A stretch of DNA of 64,000 nucleotides, taken from Cryptomeria japonica (Eukaryota; Streptophyta; Pinopsida; Cupressales; Cupressaceae). The notes under the pieces were generated by a model. The model did not search any database and was not told the DNA's origin. It worked only from the letters and a program-made list of their open reading frames with translations. The DNA is taken from positions 144,064,476-144,128,475 of the forward strand of contig NC_081413.1 of assembly GCF_030272615.1 (NCBI RefSeq), written 5' to 3'. The position numbers and the translations under genes are program-made. Each line of letters begins with the position of its first letter. Position 1 is the stretch's first letter. Shown here piece by piece: positions 10,855 to 22,549 of the stretch.

Positions 10855-12465
10855 TTATTCCTCAGATGGTTGCATGTGAAGGCATTTATTTTTCCAAATG
10901 GAATTCCATTCCCTTTCCTCCCCTTTCATTCTCCAAATTTGTTTAGCTAACAAGGCATTATTCATAGTTATAATGTTCCTTATTCCCAGACCCCCCAAAG
11001 CCTCAGGAGTGCAAATATTATTCCAGGCAATAAGGGGGATTCTATTTTTATCTTCCACTCTCGACCATGAGAATTTTTTTTGAATTCTTTCAATGGCCCC
11101 AACAAAATTCCTGGGGATTTTAAACAAACTAAGGGCGTAGATAGACAAATTTTCAAGGGTAGACTTAAGCATCATCACCTTACCCGCTTGGCTGAGGAGG
11201 GCTTCTTTCCATCCAACCAGTTTGGAATTGAATCTATCAACCAACTTCATCCAGAAATTCTCCGAAGGCTTTAAGCACAAAGGGAGACCCAAATAAGTAG
11301 AAGGGAACTCAACAATTTTATATCCAAGGATCCTTTCAATCCTTCTTTGTCTATCCACAGGGGTATTGATGAAGAACAAAGAACTCTTATCCCAGTTTAT
11401 TTTTTGACTAGAAGCAGCTTCATAGGAATCCATAACACTCTTCATGTTTCTCGCTTCTCTTATGGTAGCTTCTCCCATGGTAATAGAATCATCAACAAAT
11501 TGTTCATGAGTACATGTTAAGTTGGACAAGGAAGGCTTAAGGCCTTTGAGTTTCCCTTCTTCCACACTTCTCATAATAAATCTACCCAAACTTTCAGACA
11601 GAATAGTAAACAAAATAGGAGAGATAGGATCCCCCTGTCTTAGACCTCTAGAACTTTTGAAGAAACTAGATGGAGATTCATTAATAATAACTGTAGAAGA
11701 GGTAGTACTAGTCAACTGAGAACAAAGTTGTATCACCTTTTCCCCAAACCCAAAAGCTTTCATAATTCTGAAAAGGAATTGCCAATTCACTCTGTCATAG
11801 GCCTTGGACATGTCCAGCTTAAGAAAAAAGACCTATTTTTTTGCTGCAATTAAAGAATGAATATTCTCATGCACAGAAATGATAGAATCTAGAATCTGTC
11901 TACCAGGGACAAAACCATTTTGTTGAGCTGAAATAATGGGGAAGATATCCAACATTCTAGAAGTAAGTACCTTAGATATTATCTTGTAAACAGAATTACA
12001 AAGACTGATAGGTCTAAACTTATTGAGAGAATCAACTTCAGGAATCTTAGGAATACGAACGATAAAGTTAGCATTGAGTTCTTTTAGAAGCCGCCTAGAT
12101 CAAAAGAATTCTTTATCTCCATTACAAATATCAATCTCCACAATATGCCAAAAAATTTGGAAGAAGAACATAGGGAATCCATCCGAACCAGGAGACTTGT
12201 CTCCAAGAAAGGAAAACACAACCTTTTTGATCTCCTGATTCGAAGGGACCCAAGAGAGATTTTTATTGTCATCCTCATTTAAAATGGGAGGGATAGCTTG
12301 AGCTAGAAGGTCTTGATTTTTGATATCCAAAGCATCCACACGTCCCAAAAGATTACTAAACAAATCCACAACTTCCTTTCTTATCTCATTTTCATCTGAC
12401 AAAATCCCCCTATTGCTGAATAAACTGGAAATCCTATTGGCCGCCCTATGCTTGAGAGCAGTCAT
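10855..12465 (-). pseudogene. LINE B reverse transcriptase
   Basis: Target-primed reverse transcriptase, the central ORF2 domain. The N-terminal fingers are in 12465-12100 (GDKSPGSDGFPM). The palm is in 11811-10855, with MSKAYDRVNW, SRGLRQGDPISP, an active-site box FVDDS in place of the usual FADD, and STYLGLPLC. Between them a second frame carries PISLCNSVYKIISK and QNGFVPGR. The frames are broken by a frameshift near 12100 and a stop near 11835. The FVDD change keeps both metal-binding Asp residues. Confidence 0.9.
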
Positions 12466-12773
12466 GTGGAAAATCGGGTGTTTTTATCACCTTCCTTAAG
12501 ATACAACGCTCTTGATCTTTGTCTCCAAAAAGTTTCTTCATTAGAGATAATTTCATGGTATTTGGAGAGCAACCCATTTTCAACATTCCTCAAATCCTCA
12601 GAAAGACCTTCCACTTGAATTTTATCTTGAACTTCTTTAATATTTGTCTTAATATGAGCTTTCATTTTAAAGATATCTTCAAAAGTCTATTTGTTCCAGA
12701 TTTTAAGTTTGGCTCTGATAATATTAAGCTTTTTGGCCACTCTAAATAAGGCAGTACCCTCAACCTTTGAATT

Positions 12774-13562
12774 CTACCATTCAGAAACAAAGTTTTCCAA
12801 TGAAGGGTGGGACAACCAAGCTTTTTCAAATCTAAAAGGGAAATTACGCTTTGAGGAAGTAAAATTGGCAGTGAAAGAGATAGGATAATGATCAGAACCA
12901 ATCTTAATAATAGACGCCAAAGAAAAATTATACTTAGAGAGCCAATCGAGAGATATCAGGGATCTATCCAGCCTAACTTGAATGAGATCAGGGCCAGTTC
13001 TTCTATTGGTCCAAGTGTAATTAATCCCTTGGAGATCCACATCAATCAAAGCTTGATCATTAATAAATTCCATAAGATATTGTCTTCCCTCTAGCTGCAA
13101 AGGAAGGCCTCCCATCTTTTCATCCTCTTTTAAAGGGGTATTGAAATCTCCCATGATCATCCAACTTTTATCAGAAAAACTTTGTCTCTCTTTAGCCAGG
13201 CTCCTCCAAAATTTAGCTCTTCCAGCTTTAGAATTAGGCACATAGATATTAGTGATAACCCAGACAAAGTTATCCTTAATATGCTCAAGAAAAACTGAGG
13301 TCCTATTAACCCCTGAAGCAATTTCCTTACCTTTAATATAATTCTGATTCCAAAAGATAGTTGTACCTCCATAGGCACCCTCTGAACTTGTTCCAATTAC
13401 CCCATTACTTTTGAAAATTCTAATTCTTTCCACTTTATCCCTACACATCTTAGTTTCTTGAATAAGAACTACATCTGGTTTATGATCTCTTACAATATTA
13501 CACAACACATCCTTCTTGTGGGGGGCGTTCAACCCTCTAATATTCCATGAAATTATCTTCAT
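12774..13562 (-). pseudogene. LINE B apurinic-type endonuclease (ORF2 N-terminus)
   Basis: 262 codons open from MKIISWNIRGLN. The motifs of the APE-like endonuclease family are present in order: SWNIRGLN, LIQETK (catalytic Glu), TNIYVPN, GDFNTPL (Asp and Asn), LDRSLIS and SDHYPI (catalytic Asp-His pair). The enzyme nicks target DNA to prime reverse transcription. It is the best preserved part of the LINE, but the frame stops at 12774, before the linker to reverse transcriptase (12665-12462 in another piece). Start chosen because the endonuclease fold begins there. Confidence 0.92.
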
Positions 13563-13663
13563 ACTTTAATCAGGGATAAGGATGACTCAATGGAGCTTTG
13601 TGTTCCATCAATGCGATTCTTCCAACTTTCCCGTTCCCTCTGATTCTTTAGAGAGGGTCTCCC

Positions 13664-15101
13664 CTATTTTTTGTTGTGACTTCCAACATCTGCAACATTC
13701 TTATTCTTGCTTCTGGTTGAAATACCTCCATTGGGTTGTCCATTATTTGACTTGCCTTCTTTAATACCGAAAATCCTAGGATTTCCCTCAAGACCCACCG
13801 TCTCCATGATTTTAGGAGGAGTTTTGCATTGGGAGTTCAGGATCATATTTCCAGTCTGCTTAGGACTTCCATTGGCTAATAACAACAGCGACACAGTTTC
13901 TGAAATATTACAGTCCTGCGCTTCATTAAAGTCTTCCTCATTTTCTTTATTATTAGATGAAGCTGAAGCATCATCATAGGAAAACTCATCAACTTTACCC
14001 TGGATGATAGGATCAACCTTCAAATCCTCTGATTCAGTTTTTTGAACCAGTTCTTCTGTCCCATTCTCTTCCTCGTTACTTTCTTTTTGACTATTAGGAT
14101 AGGCACAATCAAATTTTTCCTTGTTATTTTTCAAACCCTTCTTTTCCTCATTTTCTATCTCGGTCACTTCCTTCTCAGGACAACCTCTGAAGGTGGATCA
14201 TCATTCTTCCCTTTTGTTTGCCATTTCTGCTTCAAGTTGCTATCGGTTTTAATATTCTTACCCTTCTTGGACGGACAAGATTTCGCCCAATGACCTGAAT
14301 TTTTACAATGAAAACACACAAATGGGAGAGATTCATATTCAATCACTTGGGTCCATTTCCCCAGTTTAGACAAAATCTCAATAGATTGAGGCATATCCAT
14401 CATTTAATTAACATTAACACAAATATGAGCAAAAACCAACCTAGATTTAGCTGCAGTCATCAGGTTGATCGATAGAAGTTCACTGAATGATCCCGCAATC
14501 CCTTTAAAGACCTCCTCATTCTAGAACTCCAATGTCAGTCCATCAAGACACATCCACATAGGCGTCGACACCAAAAAGGAATCATCCAAAGGAAGGTTAG
14601 GAGCCCATTTCTGTAAAGCCAAAGTTGACTTGCCGAACATCCACGACCCTTCACAGAGCGCTTTATTCATATCTTATTCATTATTAAAAGCAAAGGAGAA
14701 AAAACCCCTAGGCAAAGCCACCACATCCACTTGACCTTTGAGAACCCATTTTCTCCTTATAAAGTTCCTTACGACATCGATGTTAGGTCTAAAACTAGCA
14801 AACTGTCCAACCAAGGTCATAGCTAATCCAGAAACAGTGAAATCAACCAGCTTATCCAACACAGATATAGCAAAAACCCCTGTCATCGGATCAGAAAGAT
14901 TTTGAACTTCCGGAAGTCCAGATTGCACCAAAGGCCTGACACCAAAAAGAGCCATCCATTTCTTTTCTTTACCTCTATCATGTGGGTCCCTAGTTTTGGA
15001 ATCTTTATCTTCCACCGATTTCATTGTCGCCTTGTCCCCCTCAGTACCCTAAGATGCCTGGGAACCTGCATGATCTCTAGCTCCAACCGTAGAAAGACTG
15101 A
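13664..15101 (-). pseudogene. LINE B ORF1: nucleic-acid binding protein with CCHC knuckle
   Basis: ORF1 binds the LINE RNA. The minus strand shows an N-terminal block resembling DUF4283 (ALFGVRPLVQSG, FRPNIDVVRNFIRRKW, 15024-14674). A middle part follows at 14670-14404 with in-frame stops, then a knuckle CFHCKNSGHWAKSCP at about 14330-14285. The acidic, Ser/Asn-rich tail (14167-13664) is in a shifted frame. The gypsy element A entered its 5' portion at 15102, so the upstream part is at 26614-26717. ORF2 begins about 100 bases downstream. Confidence 0.8.
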
Positions 15102-16111
15102 TGTATACACCTAAAAATGGTCCGAAGATAATTAATCTCCCTCCCCAATTTAATTAAATTCATCAACAATTTGATTAAATACCCCCTTTCCTCTACTTAT
15201 TAATAAATCTAAGGATTTATTTAATAGGTTCACTTCAATAATCCCCTTTGATTAATTAATTCAAATTAATTAATTCTTCTCCATCAAAATCATTTCTTCT
15301 AATCCCCTAATTAATTAAAACAAATCAATTTATGAGTTATTGAAATTAATTAGCTTTTTCCTATTATTTGAATTTTTAAATTCAAACTCTCCTAACTTTT
15401 AACCACCTAACCAAACCATTCCTAAACCTAACCCATTCCGATTAACCACCATGTCCCCTTTCCTTGAACACTTTATCCTCTCATGAGCAAAGCTTTGTGA
15501 TACTTGTCACTAAGTGTTCCCTTTCATCCCACCTCTTCTAGAAGCCTCTTGACACTTGTCACCATAGAGATGACAGATGTTCCCTTTAATCCAACCCCTT
15601 TGCCAACCTCCTCCAATTTAACCATTAATATCTTCAAATCAATCTTGATCGTTGATTCTTGCCACCTCACCCCTAGCCTTGGAAATCCTATAAATAGACC
15701 CTATTTTGGAGAAATAAGGATCCCATCTCATTTGCATTCAAGCATTGTTACTATAGGCATCTAGCTTCTAGTTTATCATTCTTAGCATTGTTATCATGTT
15801 CAATTTTAGCTTAATTGCATCTTCATTCTAGCCTATTTTCTAGAATAATCATGAAATTATGTAGCTTAATCATGCTATCATTGCTAGATCATGCATCTTA
15901 ATCATTTAAATCCTCCATCTAAGTGTAGTCAAGTCATTGGAATTTGCATAACAAGATCTGAGAGCAAAATTCATACTCGCATTTACTAGGAGGCGATAAC
16001 TCGCTTAGTTATGGTTTTATCTTTCTTTGATTTAAATTCATCAACCATGCTTGTAATGATCGATTGAGTGTTTTGTGTTTGCAGGTACAGGTACACTTCA
16101 CATACATGACA
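15102..16111 (+). repeat. Element A 5' LTR
   Basis: Starts TGTATACACC and ends CATGACA. Roughly five differences from the 3' LTR in the first 130 bases. The U3 contains a series of AT-rich inverted repeats (15140-15350) and paired TGACACTTGTCA-like words. A TATA-like CTATAAATAG lies near 15690. Confidence 0.92.
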
Positions 16112-16114
16112 TTT

Positions 16115-16133
16115 TGGCACCCACCGTGGGGCC
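16115..16133 (+). promoter_or_regulatory. Element A primer binding site
   Basis: TGGCACCCACCGTGGGGCC begins four bases after the LTR end. It has the form of gypsy primer sites that start TGGCGCC. I did not assign the tRNA. Confidence 0.7.
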
Positions 16134-16199
16134 AGAATCATCATTTTTGGCCTCTCAAGCTTCAACAAAACTTCTTTCCTGTCGGATCTGATTTAGAAT

Positions 16200-17554
16200 G
16201 TCGTATGAGTTGATTTTCCAACTCATACAAACTTCCTTTTAGGCCGGGATGAAACCTAATTCTGTGTCGTATGAATTTCTAGCTGGTAAATTCTATGTCA
16301 TATGAATCTATTTTGGCTCATGTCTGAAATTTAAATTTGTCATTTTATCTGGTAAATAATGTCGTATGAATCTCTACATCTGTGTCTTCAAGAAGACTAT
16401 GATTTTTAGGATTTTCATGCTGAATTTGATCATTTACTAATGCTCATCCTGACCTGTTTGTGAGATTTTTGGCAACCTAACAAGTTTTGTAGGATGTTGT
16501 TGAAGATGCGCTTGTCAAAGACTAAATTCAAAACACAATCATGACTACTAATGGATTTATTTTGTAGGCTGCCTATGAATTCAACTAAACTTTTTATATT
16601 CCTTAAATTTTTCTAGGCACACTTCAATTTTGCTAAGGGAAATGAACCATCATTTCTTATGTGATTGTGATGATAGGCGAGTATGCTATCACCTTTCTTA
16701 CGTGATCAGAAAGCTAGACTCATCTTTTGCTTTCATTAGTGCATTTCTTTAGCAGGCCTGCCCTCCCGAGGAGTTAAAAAACTCTTAAAGCCATTACGAT
16801 CGGTGTGAGGGGAACGACCTAAGTGGGAATGGCTAACGCCAAGTAATCCAACCCACTATAAATTAAACGTGATTTGATGAAAATCAAGTCAACGACAATG
16901 CTCAGGAATAGCTCTCCTTCATACCTTTGGGTATATCAAACCTTGGTTTTCAAGGCTAGGAGACCTCTTAATTGAGTTTATACCTCAACGCACCGAACAA
17001 ATCCCTTACTAGTTCCGGTTAAAATAGAAGTTACCCGATTCACCTCCGAAAGGGTGATAATCTTTATGCAAGAGAGGTAGTAAATCTCCCAAGACACTTG
17101 CCATATCGTTCCCCCTTAGTGTTTGGAGTCAGATAATACGACGTTGAGAATCCATTGCGTGATGCTCAACGGTCGTATTCTGATTAGCTATTGGGTGTGT
17201 ACCTAAGTCAGCAAGCAAAGGTTTCCATTCTCAGCCAATTTCCTTATGGTTTAGCATGCTTGGAGTCACTTATCATATCATGTGTTTGTTGTGTATTCAT
17301 CCCTACATTGAAAAAAATCAGACATCTAAAATTGGAAAACATAAGCAAAACATCAAAATTCACTAATAAAAAATCGGCAAAACAAACATGTTTTTCATTG
17401 TCTAAGTTAGGTGATTTAACGGATGAGGAATCTATTTTGTCGTATGGTTCATAAAGTTTTGTCGTATGAGTCTCTGCTTTTTCAAAGGAAATTTCTGATT
17501 TGTCATCTGGTCTTGTATCTTTTGTCATATGGTTCATGAAGTATTGTCATACAA
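16200..17554 (+). repeat. Dispersed TGTCGTATGA-like motif, eight copies
   Basis: GTCGTATGA or one- to three-base variants occur at 16200, 16266, 16297, 16361, 17439, 17461, 17524 and 17546, several followed by ATCT or GTCTC. They form two clusters on either side of the GC-rich part of the leader. Confidence 0.65.
17129..17184 (+). repeat. Long hairpin in element A leader
   Basis: AATACGACGTTGAG at 17135-17148 pairs with CTCAACGGTCGTATT at 17165-17179 with a single bulged base. Additional pairing (TCAG with CTGA) extends it outward. The loop is 16 bases. Confidence 0.75.
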
Positions 17555-17869
17555 GTCTCTATTTTTGCCATTCTAGAGCTGTGTCTTGCATGACTTTTTC
17601 AGGTCTGTCATTCTGCTTGATCAATTTTTAGTATTTATAAACATCAGTTATCTATCATTCGATGCTTAAATTGTCTGCTTGGTTCGCTTGATCAAGTTAT
17701 CACCTGTCAAATCAAATTATAGAAATATACACCTTAAGATTTTCAAGTGCTCACCCTCAACAAGTTCAAAATCTAAACATCTCAAAGTGCATTATCACCC
17801 CTTTTGGTAAACTGATCACTCAAACATAGTTTCTCATCAGGATTAATCATCCTTTGTCACGAAACTAAA

Positions 17870-18754
17870 ATGTTTGGTCAGGATAATCTTGTCCCACATC
17901 ATAGGATATATCATTCCTACTGGACTTGGTTTTATCAAATCATTATCATTGCACTCCTAAACCGAAGATCGAATAACTTGCAAACTTTTAAACACTTGAA
18001 TCATCTTTACATGTCCTATCATTCTAGCATATCTACATTGACTGTTGATCACTTATCAAAACAACTTTTAGACAATCAAACCACTGAAACGGAAACAAAA
18101 ACATTTGAAATAGCTGAAAACCATATCAACATGACATACCAAAGCAAAATACAAGTAACAAGTCAACATATCAGAGCAATCAAACAAGTTCAAAATCAAA
18201 ATCCAACTATGTTAAAACCTCACAAGGATTCAAATACATCTCAAAAGAAAGGTGGCTCTTTTATGCAACTCTTAAAAAAATCCCTAAAGGACTTGTCTAA
18301 AGAAGATCAAAATCGTGCACCTATGTCTAGCAATGGCTCATCCCCCTATAAACAAATTGACTCTCCAAATGCATATATTCCTACACCTCCTGAAAGCTTG
18401 CAAGAATCTTCCATAGCATCATCACCAAAGTATATATCCAAAGATGAAGTTCCCCAAGGGATATCCATAATTGCCATCAAACCTATTTTAGAGGATCATA
18501 TTCAAAGCCCATCTCCTTCATATCCAAGCATTAATTCATTGCAACATCCCCATAGCACTTCCTTGCAAATTGAAGTCATCATTCACAAAACACATGTTAA
18601 ACGTGTTCTAATAGATGGTGGAGCTGGCCTAAATATTTGTTCATTGAGTCTTGTTCGTGCCTTAGGATATTCAGAAGATGCAGTTGATGTCCAAAAAAAG
18701 ATCACCATAAAAGCCTATGATGAAGAAGAATGTTCCTCCAAGGGAATTCTTTAG
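17870..18754 (+). pseudogene. Element A pre-protease region and first half of protease
   Basis: 294 codons. The first 200 residues are polar with no recognised domain and do not resemble a gag capsid. The C-terminal part (18550-18754) is the N-terminal half of a retroviral-type aspartic protease, with KRVLIDGGAGLNICSL carrying the catalytic Asp in DGG (usual D-S/T-G) and AYDEEECSSKGI. It matches element D's protease (KRVLIDAGASLNICTL). The frame ends at an in-frame stop where an inverted duplicate replaces the middle of the protease. Confidence 0.75.
18136..18295 (+). repeat. Inverted repeat, left arm (160 bp)
   Basis: Reverse complement of 18756-18915 with two mismatches in 160 bases by my alignment. 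It lies in the coding-like region before the protease. Confidence 0.92.
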
Positions 18755-18755
18755 C

Positions 18756-18915
18756 CAAGTCCTTTAGGGATCTTTTTAAGAGTTGCATAAAAGAGCCACC
18801 TTTCTTTTGAGATGTATTTGAATCCTTGTGAGGTTTTAACATAGTTGGATTTTGATTTTGAACTTGTTTGATTGCTCTGATATGTTGATTTGTTACTTGT
18901 ATTTTGCTTTGGTAT
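18756..18915 (-). repeat. Inverted repeat, right arm (160 bp), inside protease
   Basis: Inverted copy of 18136-18295. It stands exactly where the middle of the protease should be: upstream sequence ends at SSKGI and downstream resumes at [18 protein letters not shown], whereas element D has about 25 intervening residues. The 460-base interval between arms holds the catalytic motif. Confidence 0.92.
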
Positions 18916-19202
18916 TTTGCCTTTTGTGATCATATAGTGTACTCTTGGGAAGACCATGGATACATGACTTGCAAGTTGTCCCATCAACATACCACCAATG
19001 TGTAAAATTCCCATACAATGGACAGGAAATCACAATATCAGCAGACTCAAATCCATTGCAGTGTTGTAATAATCTGAAATCAGCTCAAGAGGTCATTGTT
19101 CCACATAATAGGGAGGTATCATCTTCGAGCACACAATCCAAAGAACAATCATTTTCCTCTATTATATCAAGTATGGAAAAAAAAAATACAGCTAAGAGAT
19201 AG
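18916..19202 (+). pseudogene. Element A protease, second half
   Basis: [18 protein letters not shown] (the flap and helix region conserved in Tat-type proteases) followed by [17 protein letters not shown], closely matching element D's protease tail. It is separated from the first half by the inverted duplicate, so no protease can be made. Confidence 0.8.
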
Positions 19203-19359
19203 AGGGAACAAATAATATTCAATATCACAATTACCGCTTTCTCCAAAATCCTTTGGAAAACCATCAAACTCTAAACAAAAACCCGTGAAACATCTTCTGA
19301 TATTTGATGGAGCATTTGGTAGTGCTAGAACTTTATCAGAGGAAACATAAGACAAATAT

Positions 19360-19980
19360 GTGCTACAGTGGCTATACAAGGATGAAGAATGTCAACAAAA
19401 GATCAACAATGTCAGAATACCTACAGAAAAGTATGGAAAAGGATTTAACATTCTTAGAAAAATGGGATATACTGGAACAGGTCCTATAGGAAAAAGAAAA
19501 GAAGGTATCTCAGAACCTATTCAACCTCATACTCAGCATACTGCAGACAAAACAAGCTTAGGGTATGGACAAGTCATGCTACCAGAAGGCACATCTTTTA
19601 GTCAACAACAAGAGGAATATGAAAATAGACAAGAACGACTGACAATTGAAAGGGAAGAAAAATCTGCTAAGCAACAAGCACAAACAAACACGAAATGTCA
19701 AAAGAAGCAAGCTCCAAATCAACAAGAGAAACAAACTAAAAGCATCTCTGATGCAACATTAAATCTAAATCAAAACAAACATGAACCTAATACTAATCCA
19801 GGAGAACTCATAGCAAGATTGACAAAACTCAATGTCTATCCTGAAGAAGTGGAATATGAAAGAAGGAAAAACATAGCTAGAAAAGTAGAAGAAATGCTAT
19901 ATGACCAAATATGTAGATTGCAGGCTGCAAGTGATACAGATTCTAATGAATGGGAAGGGGATTCCTATCACACTAAATAA
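19360..19980 (+). pseudogene. Element A G-patch segment between protease and reverse transcriptase
   Basis: 207 codons open. Residues 25-70 fit a G-patch: GKGFNILRKMGYTGTGPIG, then GISEPI and SLGYGQ. G-patch domains bind nucleic acid and are known next to some retroviral and retroelement proteases. The remainder is a Gln/Lys-rich linker with a helix (RRKNIARKVEEMLYDQI). In position it links protease and reverse transcriptase. Frame breaks at both ends disconnect it. Confidence 0.65.
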
Positions 19981-20091
19981 TTAGCTGAAGAAAATTGCTT
20001 TGAAGGAGATATAGAAGTTGATGTAGTTCACACGTATGCAGGACAAACGTCAGGATCTAGTTCACTTGAATTAGAATCACATTAGGCTAAG

Positions 20092-22110
20092 TTGGACTTA
20101 ACCGAGGACGATCAGGAACTTCTTATGCAAGGTCATTCTAATGAGAGTACCATTCTAGACATCGACACACATATTGAAAACTTTAATACATCTATCATGA
20201 CCCTTGATATCCTCGAAACATCCCAATCTAAAGATCCCTTACCTCTAATACACCCTAAAATTATTGATTGGGAAAATGAAGGACATACTGCCATTGATAC
20301 CTTTCCAAATGACCATGCCATATCTGTATATCTTAACGCAATCAAACCCATAATAACTTTCACTAGGAATCTCAACAATGCATCTTCTAGTCAAGTGGGT
20401 GCGAAATCTCCTAGTCGCAAAAATGAAAATAAAGAAAACAATATCAGGTTTAATGCTGAAAACCATTTCTTGGCAACATTAGACCGAGAAAAAGTAAAAA
20501 CAAAGGATGCATCTAACGGTGAAAACCTCCTTGAGGCGCTAGAAGATGGGAGATTTGACACTTTACCTGAGCACTATCAAGAAAGATCATCCATTTTGAT
20601 CGAACCAACAAAGGCAGTTAACATTGGCACAACAGAGCAACCAAAGATTCTTCATCCATCAACTTCTTTGTCGGAGAAAGAAATGCAACAATATGTGGAA
20701 TTCTTCAAACGACGACAAATCAATTTTGCCCGGTCCTATGTAGACATGCTAGGGTTGGATCTAGAGCTTATTATGCATCACTTAAATGTTAGCCTAGTAG
20801 CCAAACCAGTTAAACAGAAGTTAAGGAAAATACATCTGCATATCGCTCTCCTAGTCAAGGCAGAATTAAAGAAATTATTGGATGTTGGATTCATCAGACC
20901 TGTAGCATATCCTCAATGGGTATCCAACATTGTTCCCGTTTCAAAACCAGATAAAAGCATCAGAATATGCACAGACTTCAAAGATCTTAATAACGCATGT
21001 CCAAAGGATGGCTTTCCTTTGCCTAACATTGACATCATTGTAGATTTAACTATTGGACACTCCATGTTTTCTCTAATGGATGTTTTCTCTGGATACAATC
21101 ATATCAAAATAGCACCCAAAGACCAAGAAAAGACAACTTTCACGTGTCCATGGGGTACTTTCTGCTAGAATGTCATGCCTTTTGGATTAAAGAACACAGG
21201 TGCTACATATCAAAGAGTTATGACAACTATATTTCATGACATGATGCATACATTCATGGAAGACTATGTGGATGACATCTTGGCTAAATCATACAACAGA
21301 GAAGAACATATAGAGTTACCGGAAAAGATCTTTGATAGGTTAGAACAATACAAGCTACTGCTAAACCCTAAGAAATCTACCTTTAGTATAACTTCAGGAA
21401 AGCTATTGGGATGCATTATTTCAGCTAGAGGCATTGAAGTAGATCCAGCTAAGGTCAAAGCAATCATGGAAATGGTATCTCCCAAGAATATCAGTCAACT
21501 AAGATCACTCCAAGGAAGACTCCAGTGAATCAGAAGATTTGTTGCTCAACTAGCAGATAAATGTCAACCATTTACACATCTATTGCATAAACATGTTAAT
21601 TTCAAGTGGGACCATCAATGTGAGGAAACATTAAACAAGATCAAATCATATCTCATACAACCACCTGTCCTAATGTCACCAATTCTAGGAAAGTCGTTGT
21701 TACTTTATGTATCAACCACTGAAACATCATTAGGAGTTTTGCTTGCACAACATGATAATGAAGGAAAAGAATGATCTATCTACTACATCAGTAGAACACT
21801 AGTAGGATACAAGATCAACTATTCACCAACAAAAAAAGCATGCTTAACAGTAGTTTTTGCTTCTCAAAAATTTCGACACTATTTACTATCTCACTCCATC
21901 AAGTTAATTGCTAAAATCAATCCTCTGAAATATTTACTCAGCAAAGCAACATTAACATGACGACTACAAAAATGGATCATGATCCTCAGTGAGTTTAATA
22001 TTGAATATTGACAAAAAAGCCATCAAGGGACAAGTCATTGATGACCAACTAGCAGAGACACCACTTCAAGATGATCATCCTTTATAGATTGAGTTTCCCG
22101 ATGCTGATAT
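20092..22110 (+). pseudogene. Element A reverse transcriptase and first RNase H
   Basis: Copies element RNA into DNA. Seen in order: LDVGFIRPVAYPQWVSNIV, SIRICTDFKDLNNACPKD, FSLMDVFSGYNHIKI, MPFGLKNTGATYQR, the active-site box YVDDIL (about 21270) and LLGCIISARGIEVDP. The gypsy-type RNase H follows (HKHVNFKWDHQCEETLNKIK, LLLYVSTTETSLGVLLAQ, IYYISRTLVGYKINYSPTKK). In-frame stops at 21166, 21526 and 21772 and others further on inactivate it. Several are TAG or TGA where Tyr, Arg or Trp is usual. Confidence 0.92.
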
Positions 22111-22129
22111 CCTAACAATCACAATAAAA

Positions 22130-22540
22130 ACATGGTAATTATACTTTGATGGTTCATATACACAATATGGATAAGGAGTAGGTATTCTATTCATCACACC
22201 ATAAGGTCATACAATCCCAAAAGCATACTAATTAAGCTTTCCATGCACCAATAACACCGCAGAGTATGAAGCTTTGGTTATAGGTATCAAAATGGCTATA
22301 GAATGGAACATAACACAACTTCAAGTCTTTGGAGACTCTCAACTCATCATTAATCAAATCAATGATGATTATCAAACAAAGGACAAAAAATTAATGCCTT
22401 ATAAAAAGATGGTGGATGATATCAAGAAATACTTTGTAGAAATAACTTTTGAATAGATCCCAAGAAATGACGACAAAGCAGCAGACGCCATGGCTACACT
22501 TGCTTCTCTAGTACAAACATAGGAAAATCAACAACGTTAT
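22130..22540 (+). pseudogene. Element A second (archaeal-like) RNase H
   Basis: YFDGSYTQYG, GVGILFITP, CTNNTAEYEALVIGIKMA, LQVFGDSQLIINQIN and DDKAADAMATLASL give the complete D-E-D-D pattern of archaeal-type RNase H. This second RNase H between the gypsy RNase H and integrase is the hallmark of the Tat lineage. Three or more in-frame stops are present. Confidence 0.88.
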
Positions 22541-22549
22541 GAATTCCTA

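Larger units (their letters stand above)
16134..17869 (+). other. Element A leader, non-coding and structured
   Basis: About 1.7 kb with no coding signature. It contains a relatively GC-rich segment (16750-17190) ending in a long hairpin and eight copies of a TGTCGTATGA-like decamer. Long leaders are normal in Tat-type elements, but gag would normally follow and does not. Confidence 0.6.
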
